A stretch of 64,000 nucleotides of DNA from Acarospora socialis (lineage: Eukaryota > Ascomycota > Lecanoromycetes > Acarosporales > Acarosporaceae). Under the pieces are notes generated by a model. That model was not told the DNA's origin, searched no databases, and worked only from the letters and a program-made list of their open reading frames with translations. Below, one piece after another: positions 10,932-21,613 of this stretch (positions are counted from its first letter, which is position 1; every line of letters begins with the position of its first letter). The stretch is taken from the NCBI GenBank assembly GCA_025617375.2, contig JAMYGW020000008.1, positions 1,674,001-1,738,000 on the forward strand, given 5' to 3'. Both the position numbers and the translations under genes were made by a program.

Positions 10932-11993
10932 TCAGACTTCCATCTGCCCCGCAGGCTCCTCGTCGCCGGAGTCGAAGCTTCCAACCGAGCTCATTTCGTC
11001 GTCGGATTCGCTATCGTCGCCGGCCTCGTCTGCAGCGTCCTTGGTGGCATACCTCGAGACATACTCTGCCATCGATCCGTCAGCCCGCCTGTCCTTCCTT
11101 ATAGTGAAATGGTTCGCTCACCCTTGACCTTCGCCTCGTAGCTCTTGGGCTCTCGCATCAACAACGCCGCGGCCTCGCCGTTTAGGGGATCGGTAGGGTT
11201 CGGGTAGCGCAGCAGTTGAGGCAGAAAGACCTCGAAGATGTTGATCATGTCAAACATCGGAGACCAGGTCTGGTTGATGACGTCGAGGCACACGGAGCCC
11301 GACCTGAGCATGTTAGCGCTCACGGAACGGGAACGACATCCCCAGTGGGCTTACAACTCGTCAATGTTTGGATGGAAAATCCGATTCACGAAACCGATGC
11401 TTGGGCTTTTGTATGGATACTGATCTGGAAGTTCAACGTGAACCTTCCAGAGCCCGCCAGAGAACGGTGCTGCGGTACGGGTTAGTAGACTGTATAGGCC
11501 TGCCAAGTGATCTACGCACTCTCCTCAGGACCCCTAAAGCGAACATAGAACTCCTGCCTGAATTTTGTCCCTTTCAGCTCGTACTCTCTATAGCTTGTGG
11601 GTGATTGGCGACATGTACTAACACTATGCAAGCGTTAGATACCACGTTGCCCGCCACAGAGAAGCTTCGGATAGAGCCAAAGCTTACTGTTATCATTGAC
11701 GAGAGTAACTTCGTAGTCACTCATCAACCTGTCGGCCCCCCTTGGTCAGTCGTTGATTCCGATGGCGGTGGAAGTCCAGTACGACAAGAGGCAAGGTTCA
11801 TAAACATACATCCTAATAGAATAATTAGCATCGCAGAAACACCTGAGCGTGTATACGAGGTACACTTACTTCATGACCTGGTACCCAAAATTTTGTTGAA
11901 TCAGTGTCCGCGCCCTTGTAATTCTGAGATGCCCTTCCAAGTTGCCCAGTGGTGACTCACATCGGTTTCGATTCTCCTCTTCGGGCTACTCAT
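10932..11993 (-). CDS. ubc8: Ubiquitin-conjugating enzyme E2, Ubc8/UBE2H type
   Basis: Carries ubiquitin from E1 to substrates. The yeast orthologue serves the GID/CTLH ligase that degrades gluconeogenic enzymes. Seven exons: 11961-11993, 11870-11877, 11688-11728, 11520-11585, 11355-11469, 11122-11303 and 10932-11065, giving 192 residues. The product starts [20 protein letters not shown]. It contains [15 protein letters not shown] with the active Cys at about 93, [19 protein letters not shown], and an acidic C-terminal tail ([11 protein letters not shown]...). This is the UBE2H layout. The second exon is only 8 nt and supplies V-M and two bases of the Lys codon. Without it the N-terminus cannot be joined in frame. 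Exon 4 uses the second of several closely spaced AGs; [17 protein letters not shown] is the only open reading. Confidence 0.94.
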
Positions 11994-12803
11994 TGTGTCC
12001 GTTTGATGCCTCTCACGAAACTAGGTTTCTATGTTGGTGCCAAAGAGTTCGATATCTATGTGTGCCCCTTGATTTAGGCAAACGATTGGGCTGGTGCGGA
12101 TGGTGCTGTGGTTTGCTTGCTTTGATGTTCGCAGAGGACGACGGCGGGATAAAAGCTGTCGGAAGAAGGTTTGTCTAGAAAGTTGACAAGGTGGAGTAAG
12201 TCTAAAAAGGGGAGCAATGGGTAGTCGTGGCTTATGTTTGAATGTTGGTTTCGACAACGATAAAAGTACGACGTAGAGTGGCGGTTCGGTGGAGTGACTG
12301 ACTGACGTGGGGTCATCAAGCACAAAAGTATGGGGTCAGATGCAATCGTGCACGAGCACCGCATAACTCGAACATAATTCACAACCCTTTGCTCTGTGCG
12401 ACTGCATCAACGTATGGAGACGAAAACGACCTGAGTAACGAGACCCAGAATAGGGAACTGAGATTATCGCTGTGCCTTGTATCACTTGCTTTCCCGAAGC
12501 AAGACCATGCTTTTCGCCTATCCAGCTTCTTGCCGCTCCTGTCTCTTTTCGGGAATATCTCCGTGCAGAGTGCCAGAATAGAAAGGCTGAAGGGCATGGT
12601 GTGCGGCAAGGACAGCAGCTGGCGGTTACTTAGTTACTTAGATTATTCTGCCTTGTCGTCAACGTTGAAGATGGTTTAGACGGACTGTTGATTATTGCTC
12701 CGCCTCTGTGCTGTTCTTAAAAGCCACTTAGATGCCACTTTCCATGAGGGAAGCATTTCGCTCGCAGTTACGAAGTCCTATTCTTGTTGGTGTCTGATTT
12801 ACA
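11994..12803. promoter_or_regulatory. Divergent intergenic region between ubc8 and the P450 gene
   Basis: The two genes point away from each other across 810 bp, so this interval must carry both promoters. Overlapping open frames on both strands (12021-12679) show no family resemblance. No clear binding-site array was found. Confidence 0.5.
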
Positions 12804-14648
12804 ATGTTCTTTGATCGGACCGCTTTCCTTATCTTGCTTGCGCTTGCCATCATCAGTGTCGTCTATCTATACGTTACACGAAGTGCCAATATGGAGGGCA
12901 GAATCAAAGCGCTTGGTGGCCGTGCCCAGCGGATTCCGTCCTGGTTACCCTTTGGTGAGGCTTTCTGCATAGATCTGGTTCGGCTACAGCTAATGTGATA
13001 GTTGGTAGGTATTGATCTGATATACCATGACGTCCGGAGCGCCATGACATATACGAGTATGCAGTTATGGCAAATTATTCTCGATTACGGCAAGGGCAGC
13101 CATACGGTGGAGGTAGTGGTGTTGGGCCAGCGCATTGTTTTTACGGATCATCCGGAGAATATAAAGGCCATATTAGCCACGCAATTCCAAGACTTTGGTA
13201 TGAAGAAGGAAGTGTCTCAATAACACAGTCTGTCGTATGCTGATGCTTCGCTGATCGTAGGTAAAGGGGAGCCTTTCCACAAGGATTGGTACGATTTCCT
13301 GGGAGACTCCATTTTCACCACCGACCTGCAGCAATGGCATGATGCGCGGCAGCTCCTCCGTCCCCACTTCATCAAAAGCCGGCTGTCCGATCTCAAGCTG
13401 TTTGAGAGACATGTATCAGCTCTGATGAAGCAGCTGCCAACAGACGGCACCACCATCAACTTGGCAAATCTGTTTCTCCGCTACTCGATGGACGTAGTCA
13501 CAGACTTCCTCTTCGGGCGAACTACCAACACCCTGGACAACCCGAAGGAGAAGTTTGCACAGGCGTTTGCAGAGGTGCAGAGAATGCAGAATATTCTTGT
13601 CCGTGCCGGGTACGTTCTGGACCTGATCACCTGTGTTCAACTACAGCTGACTGTCATCGGCACTCGCAGACCCGCCAATGGCCTGATTCCGCGCGGCAGC
13701 TTCAAAAAGGGGCTTCAAGTGCTTGATGAGTTCATTAAACCCTACATTGACGAAGCTCTGTCGCTCTCTGCGCGGGAGATTACAGCCAAGACAGAATCTG
13801 AGACCGGGTATACCTTGCTACATGCACTGGCAGCGTCTACTCAAGATAAGAAAGTGTTGCGTGATCAGCTTGTTGCCATGCTCTTGGCAGGAAGGGTACG
13901 GTGATGTCGTCTTATTGGGTTGTTAATTTCGAGGGCTGCTGACACTGCTATTCTTACGCAGGATACCACTGCCAGTACGCTGAGCTGGTTGTTTTACGAA
14001 CTCTCTCAAAACCCGAGTGTGGTGGAAAAGATCCGCCGCGAGATCCAAGACCATGTTGGTACCAATCGCATCCCTAACTCGGATGACCTAAGGAATATGA
14101 AATACCTCCAAGTACGTCTATTCAACACACCTCTTTGTTTGATTTGCACATCCCCTCAGACTGAATTGAAGACTTTAGCTAACAATTCGTAGCAAACGAT
14201 CAGCGAGGCACTCCGACTGTACCCAGCCGTCCCTTTCAATGTGAGGTTGGCGTTACATGACACAAGTCTGCCAACGGGAGGAGGGCCCAACAGAGATCAA
14301 GCTGTCGGAATCCTCAAGGATACAGCAATCGCATACAGCACCCTGACACTGCAGCGTCGCCCGGACCTGTACCCTTCGGACGGGCCTCCAGCCAGTGCTT
14401 TCGTTCCAGAGCGGTGGGATCACTGGCGCCCGGAGAGCTGGCAGTATATGCCGTTCAACGGAGGGCCGAGGACCTGCATGGGGCAGGACTTTGCCCTCAC
14501 CGAGATCAAGTACACGGTCATAAGGCTGCTCCAGAGGTTCGAGAAGGTGGAGCCGCGGATGCGACCGCAGGAGCAATTCATGAAGACAGAGATCGTCATG
14601 CAACCGGGCGCTGGGGTTATGGTTGCGCTGCGGTGCCCTGAAATCTGA
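12804..14648 (+). CDS. Cytochrome P450, CYP52-like (alkane/fatty-acid hydroxylase class)
   Basis: Haem monooxygenase of the ER membrane. CYP52 enzymes omega-hydroxylate alkanes or fatty acids. Exons 12804-12954, 13009-13197, 13261-13609, 13670-13895, 13962-14111 and 14193-14648 give 506 residues. An N-terminal anchor lies at about 6-24 (TAFLILLALAIISVVYLYV). P450 motifs in order: I-helix AGRDTTAS split by an intron right after the Arg, ExxR as EALR followed by LYPAVPFNVR, PERW, and the haem loop FNGGPRTCMGQDFA with Cys at about 450. LYPAVPFNVR and FNGGPRxCxGQ are typical of CYP52 and its relatives. The start was chosen because the hydrophobic anchor follows directly. It is divergent from ubc8 and convergent with the membrane protein gene 144 bp downstream. 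Substrate is inferred from family only. Confidence 0.92.
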
Positions 14649-14792
14649 TATGACTGTTGCGGTCTGAATAACTATAGTATAAGTAAAGGTGTGAATTGAG
14701 CAAACAGTGGAACGCCAAAAGGGACTCGCTCTACATATTCAACGCCTCATGACTGCAACAACCGTTTCCCTCAACGCCGTACTAGATGCAAC

Positions 14793-16148
14793 CTATATGC
14801 GTGCGAAGTAGGTGGACCAATTTACCGTCTGATATGCCCCCGCCGGCAGTGAGCGAAAAGAAATAAAGACCTCGACGAAAAGATAAACCCGAGCGACAAC
14901 ATAGAGTGTCAAGACACACTGTTCCACCAGCGTCACGACCTTGACACGCGACTCACTCCATTTGACAATATGCCAGAACGAGAATTTGAGAGCCGTCATA
15001 CAAGAGACAAAGATGAGATAAAGAGCACATATCCTCCAAGCCCATTGCTCTGTCGGGGATGCGAAGTCAAAGTTCCAGGCGATACAGTGCACGAGGCCGT
15101 ACAGAGCACCTACCGCAACCAAAGGATACCAGTTCAGCGGGGAGCGAAAATAGCCAGGCCGATCCCCCCGACTTTCATCGATTTCGACGGTGTTGACGGC
15201 GCGCGGAAACTCCGTTTTGTTCCTGTTGGTCCATATGAAGACCCTCGTCAGGGGGTCCAGCTTCCGTATGCCGTCGGTGGCGTGGCTGGACCAATTCCGG
15301 ACACGGACATGGGTAGGAACCTTGACATCGACGGGTTTGTGCCACCACAAGATCAACGCCGGTATCGTGCAAAACACATAAGCGATCGTCGTGATCTCCA
15401 GGGTCGACGTGGTGAGCTTCTGTGCCCACCGACCAGCGCATTGGGCGAGAAACCAGAATGCTTGCATGGCGGCGATCACCTTGATCAGAGAGTCGGCCTT
15501 GCTCTTGTCCTCGATCGCCTCGACGGATATTTCTGGGAGTTCGACGTAACCCATCTGGGCCAGCCATATCAACTGCTGGTCATTGACCGCAAAAGTCTTT
15601 CCTTCCCCACTTGTTACAACGAATCCACCCATGACGCAGTAAAAGCCGTGCGACATCTTCCAGTAATCAGGTGGTAGAGCACGCATCCGCTTGACCAAGT
15701 TGTATGAGTCCTTCTTCTCTCCTTCTGTTGCGGGAGGGATGGAGAAGATCGGGAGATGGCAATGCCGCTGGAGCCTCTCCATCTCGACGACGAAGTGACG
15801 TGCGTTCCTCCATTGCGTAAAAGCCATCGTGACGATCAGCTCTGGGGCAACGGCGCCCAGAACCATGCAACCCAGCTTCCTTACCACCCATGCCATTTCG
15901 GTGTCTGTGGTTGCGGGAGCATTGAGATGAACCACCTGCCACAGGCATATGAACCAGGTAAACAAACAACTCCAGATCAGGCCCACCGTACCACGGCCAT
16001 CGGGTTCGTCAACGAAGCCTAATTTGGGCGGCGGTGGAGGCGTCTGAGTGTCGACCGGGACGGACGTACAAATGGTAGAAAGATATAGAAGAACGAGACC
16101 GATCTGAATGCATCGTGGTCGATTAGTAGAGCGAGGTCGCCGATGCAT
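14793..16148 (-). CDS. Fungal integral membrane protein, uncharacterised family
   Basis: Single exon, 451 residues. It starts with a basic stretch and a hydrophobic segment that could be a signal or first helix (IGLVLLYLSTICTSVP), then a Pro-rich loop. The next part reads GTVGLIWSCLFTWFICLWQVVHLN, a pattern common to a large set of uncharacterised ascomycete and basidiomycete membrane proteins. Then come VAPELIVTMAF, a soluble central part with GGFVV, a helix near AFWFLAQCAGRWAQ followed by TTLEITTIAYVFCTIPALILWWHKP, and further helices to the C-terminus. About six or seven helices in total. No enzymatic motif is visible. Function is unknown; location is presumably an internal or plasma membrane. 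Confidence 0.85.
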   Translation of the reverse strand: MHRRPRSTNRPRCIQIGLVLLYLSTICTSVPVDTQTPPPPPKLGFVDEPDGRGTVGLIWSCLFTWFICLWQVVHLNAPATTDTEMAWVVRKLGCMVLGAVAPELIVTMAFTQWRNARHFVVEMERLQRHCHLPIFSIPPATEGEKKDSYNLVKRMRALPPDYWKMSHGFYCVMGGFVVTSGEGKTFAVNDQQLIWLAQMGYVELPEISVEAIEDKSKADSLIKVIAAMQAFWFLAQCAGRWAQKLTTSTLEITTIAYVFCTIPALILWWHKPVDVKVPTHVRVRNWSSHATDGIRKLDPLTRVFIWTNRNKTEFPRAVNTVEIDESRGDRPGYFRSPLNWYPLVAVGALYGLVHCIAWNFDFASPTEQWAWRICALYLIFVSCMTALKFSFWHIVKWSESRVKVVTLVEQCVLTLYVVARVYLFVEVFISFRSLPAGAYQTVNWSTYFARI

Positions 16149-17489
16149 GAGAGAAGATGGGACGCCTTATCTCAAGACTCTAGAACAAGTAAAGCATATA
16201 GATGAAATTATAATATACCGAACATGTCGCGATAAATTCCCTGCCGACAGCTAGGTCTTATCCTACAGCCATTGAGAAGGACACCATCAAGTTACGAGAC
16301 CGATCCCCTTCAACGAGGAAACCGTTTGGCTCAGCAGCCTTGCACAACGCGATGCTGACGACCCAGCCGTACAGTGCAATCAGGAAATAACCAATGGCAC
16401 TGTTTCGGAATGAAGGAAACGATCGCCAGTGACGAAACATCAGCCATCTGACGGAAGCACCGCAGATAATGCAGTGTTGCGCCCAAAGCCCCCCGCCCCG
16501 AAGATACCAACGTACTCCTGTGGCACAGCAGCGGTATGGGAAAGGGGAGTTGCTACTTTTAGTATATGTGGCGCCAACGTGCATGGTTCTAACTGAGTCA
16601 GTACCTTAATCGATGAGTGAGATGCAAAGTTAGGGAAAAAAGAGCACTTTTGCCACCGAACCGAACCGACCCTGAAAATGGACTTGGCTGTCCTGTAGTC
16701 ACTACCAATTCAGGCAGTGCTAGGGCTACGATATCCCCATGGGTTGAGCCTTGCGCAATTGTACGCAAGACTCAGCTCACCGCATCCTGTAACGGCAAGC
16801 TTCCCTGCACATATGCACCACTAGATAGGTAACCACCTGGCCAAGAAACCAAGGGTGTGTCCTTCATGTTTGAACTGTGGCAAAACTCTTCAATTGGAAC
16901 TCTGTAGACATATGTCTGATCTACTCGAGTACGGAAAGTACTGAGAAGTAGGTCAGAACGTGAAGGTGGTTTGGTGGGAAGGAAGAGTTGTCGCTTACTC
17001 ATCGCAAGACACGTGACCTATGTCGCCCTGAACACGAACAGTACTCACATTGAAGATTACATTCAAAGATTACTTTGCTGGGCACAGTATAATGCAACTG
17101 CAAAGCTCTTGTTTACTCTAGAGTTTCTTGTGCTCACTTCTATGATACCCATGATTATTATCCTCCAACTGTTACTTCCCTCGGCTGAACGGCGACATTC
17201 CTTTTCCATGTCCTTGTGCAATGGCCAGCAAACACGGTGACCTCCCACTCCTGACTCCTTCCATCATCAACGAAACTGCTGTCACAGACCGTCATATCTC
17301 ACATACCATAAGCCATCCATGTGAAACCAACGTCCATTACTCACGTAACCCAACCTTCCCAGATCCCGCTGGTAAGGCGTCTCGTCTGTGGATCGAGGCA
17401 TCACATCGAGCCTTATAGTAGGTTAACCTCAACCGCCGGAAATGGTAGAGTCTGAAGTAGGTCAGCCAACAACTTTCAGTTCTTAGCAC
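16149..17489. other. Intergenic, no supported gene
   Basis: A 109-codon minus-strand frame at 16258-16584 includes one hydrophobic stretch (GYFLIALYGWVVSIAL) but has no homologous look, no intron context and abnormal Cys/Trp content. I do not call it. The rest has stops in all frames. Confidence 0.5.
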
Positions 17490-19883
17490 TCATCCACAAA
17501 GCAACTCTCCGAACTCACTTTTGCCAGCCTTCTCAGCCTTCTCAAGTTCATTGTTGATCTGTCCACCTTCCGGGGAAGGTGGGATCTCAGCAACGTCGAT
17601 ATTCTTGTTGACGCTCTTTAGAAGAGCCGCGAACGCTTCCGGCCATTCGCGAGGCACGTTCTTCCGCTGCTCCGCAAATTCCAGGGCGGTGTGTCCTTGA
17701 AATCTCTCCTCAGTGTCGATTCCTTCAAATCTAGCCTCGGTAAGTGCTTCAATAATCCCGATACTCATGCGAGTTGCGACATGAAGTATCGTGCCCCATG
17801 ATTTCGTGGTAGGGCAATAGTTGACGCGCTTCAATAGAAACCGTACTATCTCAGGATTGTTACCCCAGCATGCAACGTGGAGGACACCTTCGCCCGATGG
17901 GTACAGTTGATGGACATCAGCGCCGTGCTCAACCAGGTGTTTCGTCATGTGAAGGTTTCCATGGATACATGCAAAAAACAAAGCGGATGAACCGAGCTGA
18001 GCATTCAGATTGATGTCGGCTCCATGTTGAAGCAGAAGCGTGACAATGCTCACATCGCCATGCTCAATTACCGCAATGTGCAATGCCGTCATCTGAGCTG
18101 GCCCTTGATAATCGACTTCCGCACCGGCATGGAGAAGCAGCTCAATGCACATATAAGAGCCTGATCGTGCGGCCGACTGAAGAGCACTGTACCCCTTCTC
18201 GGGCGTGATGTTGGGATTGGCACCGTGCTGTAATAGAAGCTTGGTACTTTCGACATCTTGCCTCGTAGCTGCCCAACACAGAGCCGTTTGACCGTAAGCG
18301 TCACCTTCATTGATTCTCGAATGCGACATATTCTGTACGATCGTAGAAAGGTCCACAGGATTGAGCCCAAGTATAACCTTGTGCAGCAAGGTGAATTGAC
18401 GGTTTTCTAAAGCACCAGTATCGCCGAATAGCTTCCGAAGACCCTCAATGTTCCGCTCATCAACTAAATTGCCAAGTAACATGTCCCAGGCATAGTCGTA
18501 TGCGCTCCTACAGACAGTTAGTCAAACTCATCTCTACCCGGGTATTTCTAACCTTTGCAAGCTGGTCTCTTCGTATGGATCAGCTCCGGCGTGGAGTAGG
18601 ACCTCACATATCTCCACATGTTCACGCTGAACAGCAAGCTAACTCAAGAGACACTGGTCAGCTAGCTCAAATCAAGAGCGAACAATGTTTCTTACACTCA
18701 GCGGCGTATTAATACCGTCCGTATCATAAGGTGAGCCATGACCATCACGAAGAAGGGATCTTATGGAATGTACATCTCCTTGCATTGCGGCCCTTATCAT
18801 CTTTGACGCAGGTTCGATAACCCTTGACACTCGAAGCAACTGTTCTGGACCATATCCGTGCCGGTTTCTTATCAAGAGGTGAGCTTTCCACTCTAGAAAC
18901 CAGCTGGGAAAGTAGTAGTCGACCCATATGGTGGGGCTCGGCGGATGGTTGCATTCGAAACTTTTGCACTTGGGAGAGATCACAGGGAGACTGACGTAAC
19001 CTAGGAAAAAGGAGCCGAGCAGCACATCCAAGAATTCCGGACTTCTTAGGCGACGGGGACGGTGACAAGGGCATCGGCAGTCAAAGGTCGATGTTTCTCG
19101 ATAGCAAGTCGAGAACTTCACACTATGCGAAACGGTCGTAGTAGCCGTAAGTGAGGGCTGAGGTACCATTATCGGCGAGATAGTACCATGGTGGTTTTCA
19201 TTTGATCCCAGAGGTAATTGCAATTGGGCAATTTTGTCCTGTGTCGTGGCATAAGATGTCATCATCTGGGACAGAGTGCCCTGGATTGCTCTCTGGTTTC
19301 GATCGCCCGCTCGGGATGATTCTGTCAAGATCGTGTGCTGCTGGCTTTGAATGCCTTTCGCTATCAATTGGACTTGCTGTAGCTCTACTTCAAGCCGAAG
19401 AGAGCTCAATCTGTATGCATCGTGTTAGCATGGACCAAACTAGGAAAGATGTACTAACGAAGTCAGGACTTCCAGAGCTGTTATCAGCCTAAGCCGGAGC
19501 GAACGTAGATTTCTCTGTATCCTTTGAATCTTTGAATACTGTCGACACCACGCAGCTCGGTTGAAAGTAGGTGTGCTATGCGAACCTTTCGTACTCATCT
19601 TACTGAAACTGATGACGGTGTCAAGATCTCGCAACAATTGCCCAGCCTGATCTGAAGAATTCTGTATGCTCAATGCAATTTCAGGCTGAATGGAACAGCT
19701 GTTCTTCTGCAGCAGCGTTTTAATCGCTTGAAGAACGAGTTGAAGGTCACAGACCTCATTATTCAAGGCTAATACCGCATCGGAGGCTCCTCTAAGTGAT
19801 AGGAGTCTTTGGATAGTCCCACTAACACCGCCAATAGCCCCAATGACTGTGATAATACTAGCGGTAATGGACAAGGGATCCAT
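17490..19883 (-). CDS. Ankyrin-repeat protein with fungal N-terminal signalling-type domain
   Basis: Exons 19459-19883, 18696-19410, 18553-18638 and 17490-18507 give 747 residues. The N-terminus MDPLSITASIITVIGAIGG is the hallmark start of many fungal NLR-like and ankyrin proteins: an amphipathic helix, then a helical bundle. The middle holds a Cys-rich segment (STFDCRCPCHRPRRLRSPEF...GYVSLPVISPKC) and SPTIWVDYYFPSWFLEW, seen in other fungal ankyrin proteins. Ankyrin repeats follow, interrupted by the third intron: EVLLHAGADPYE, GQTALCWAATRQD, LLLQHGANPN, GYSALQSAARSGS, LLLHAGAEVDY, LLLQHGADINL and HLVEHGADVHQ, about nine in all. I see no NACHT or other effector domain. The role is probably protein-protein interaction, possibly in self/non-self signalling; that is inference. 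Confidence 0.88.
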
Positions 19884-21613
19884 TGATTTTTCGAACAAAT
19901 GCTCATGGAATGGAAGTAGACCAAGGATATGCCCTCCACCGGGAGCAGTGCGCACTTATGTCTGGCGCTTCAACCGGGAGCCATCCGTGTCACCCCACAA
20001 GGCTGTACACCTGCAGCGCACCTACCATCAACAAGTACTGCTGTGCAGCTGTTGTATGTTCCACTCTGTGCAACAGCATTGCTGTTGCTTGGTGGACACT
20101 GCCATCCCGGCTGTGCAGTCCCTCCGTGCTGTTCACAAAAATAGTCAGGCTGCAAGTATAATAATGCTAATCGAGAGCTACCCCAAATGATTGTTACCCA
20201 AGGCCAAGCACCGCATGTGCGGTAGCAGAGATCTAGTCGTGGTGTGGTCTGCTAGGTAGAAGATTGGGTTTGGAATGGAAGGGGCTGATAATGGGGCTCG
20301 AGGGGTTTGAGCCGTTGGAGCGTATATTCGATCCGAAATTCGGAATGCGTATGCAGAAAGAGCGGTGCAGTTACCCAAATCGGATCATGCACTTGGGTGT
20401 ATCGTTTATTGGTAACGAATGAGCAAGGACGTAGAGATGAGAAAAGAGCGGAGGTGACGTTTCAACTGTCCTGCATGTTTCCTTTGGATGCTGCAAGCAG
20501 GCGATCGCTGTTCAAACATAGGAGATGGGCAACTGATAGGTTGAGAGCAGCTTTCCATGAACATGATATATTTGAGTACATCAAAGAGGTCTCCAACCAT
20601 GATGTAATGAGAAGCCATCTATCTTTAAGGCCGAGGCCAGAAGACAAAGCTGCAGGAGAGAATAACCGACATCATGTACTTGAATATGTCTACATGATAG
20701 CAGTAAACATTAACAACAGTACTCTCAACTTGAAATATATCCCGAAGTAACACTCAACATCACTGTTCAGAATATATCACCCTTTGTGCATTGTTGTGCG
20801 CTTTTCATCATTCAACAAACGGAATTGCTTGATGTTTGGTCTGCCATCAACTCGGTCATGTAAAGCATTTGCCAAAAGCAATATACTTGTGGTTTGAGGA
20901 TGATATCGGTGGTGAGAACAGATGGATAAGCCGCATAGGGAAAATCATTAAAAAACTCCGCTCTCACAAAATCTTTCCTTGCTAACCTGACTGGTATTTT
21001 ATGCAGGCAAATGACTCCAGTCAACCCCTACTTCATAAAGTAGAAACATGACTCCGGTCAACCCCTACTCAAATTAGGCCTAAACTCATGCCTAAACTGA
21101 CACCTAAACTAGTACCTAGACTGACGCTAGACTGACGCCTAAACTCATGTCTAGGCATGAATTTAGGCATGAGTTTAGGTGTCAGTTTAAGCATGAGACA
21201 TGAGTTCAGGCTTGGACTCAGACCTGATTTTGGGTAGGGGTTGACCGGAGTCATATTTAAGGCTCTGGGGTTGAATTAAGTCCAACTTCTAAGTTAACTT
21301 AGGGGTTGACCGGAGTCATTCGCTGATTTTATGCGGCTATCCGCCCGGCAGTCCTGTAAGACTACCTAGGTAAGGTAAGTGGCCTTAGCTCAGCCTCGGC
21401 TCTGACATAAGGTCGGGAGCGACTCCAAATTTCTGACAATCGGAAAACCGCCATATTCTCTTGTGTACGCAGCATATACCAGCACGAGCATTTAACTTAA
21501 AGGAAACCCATTTTTTCGCTTCTCTCCCAATGGATCCGACTCTGTCAGCTTACATCCTCTTGGACTGCCGCGAACGCCCACCATAGATCTCAACGAATTT
21601 GTGCGAAGAAACC
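19884..21613. other. Intergenic containing a MITE-like palindromic element
   Basis: Upstream regions of the ankyrin gene and panB. The element at 21011-21319 is listed separately. A 147-codon plus frame at 20307-20750 has no family resemblance. A TACCTAGGTA palindrome lies at 21363-21372. Confidence 0.55.
21011..21319. mobile_element. MITE-like element with nested terminal inverted repeats
   Basis: Four copies of one motif, ATGACTCCGGTCAACCCC plus TA(C), frame a palindrome. Two are direct, at 21011-21031 (one mismatch) and 21048-21068. Two are inverted, at 21234-21254 and 21300-21319. The inner pair encloses a 165-bp interior that is itself largely self-complementary: blocks such as CCTAAACTCATG, AAACTGACACCTAAAC and their reverse complements GTTTAGGTGTCAGTTT and CATGAGTT. 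No coding capacity. A similar octamer, TTTTATGC, sits just outside both ends (about 20997-21004 and 21326-21333) and could be a remnant target duplication. The size, TIRs and lack of an ORF fit a miniature inverted-repeat DNA transposon. The nested ends suggest one copy inserted in, or duplicated onto, another. Confidence 0.72.

Noticed and set aside
12021-12679. Overlapping frames on both strands upstream of ubc8
   Set aside because: They lie in the divergent promoter region and none shows a known domain or intron structure.
12804-16148. Idea that the P450 and neighbouring membrane protein form a metabolite cluster
   Set aside because: No synthase, transporter or regulator beside them; flanking genes are housekeeping or unrelated.
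16258-16584. 109-codon minus-strand frame with one hydrophobic stretch
   Set aside because: Unusual Cys/Trp-rich composition, no homologous pattern, not linked by splice sites to the membrane protein gene.
20307-20750. 147-codon plus-strand frame
   Set aside because: No recognisable domain; includes overlapping minus frames of similar quality, as expected by chance.
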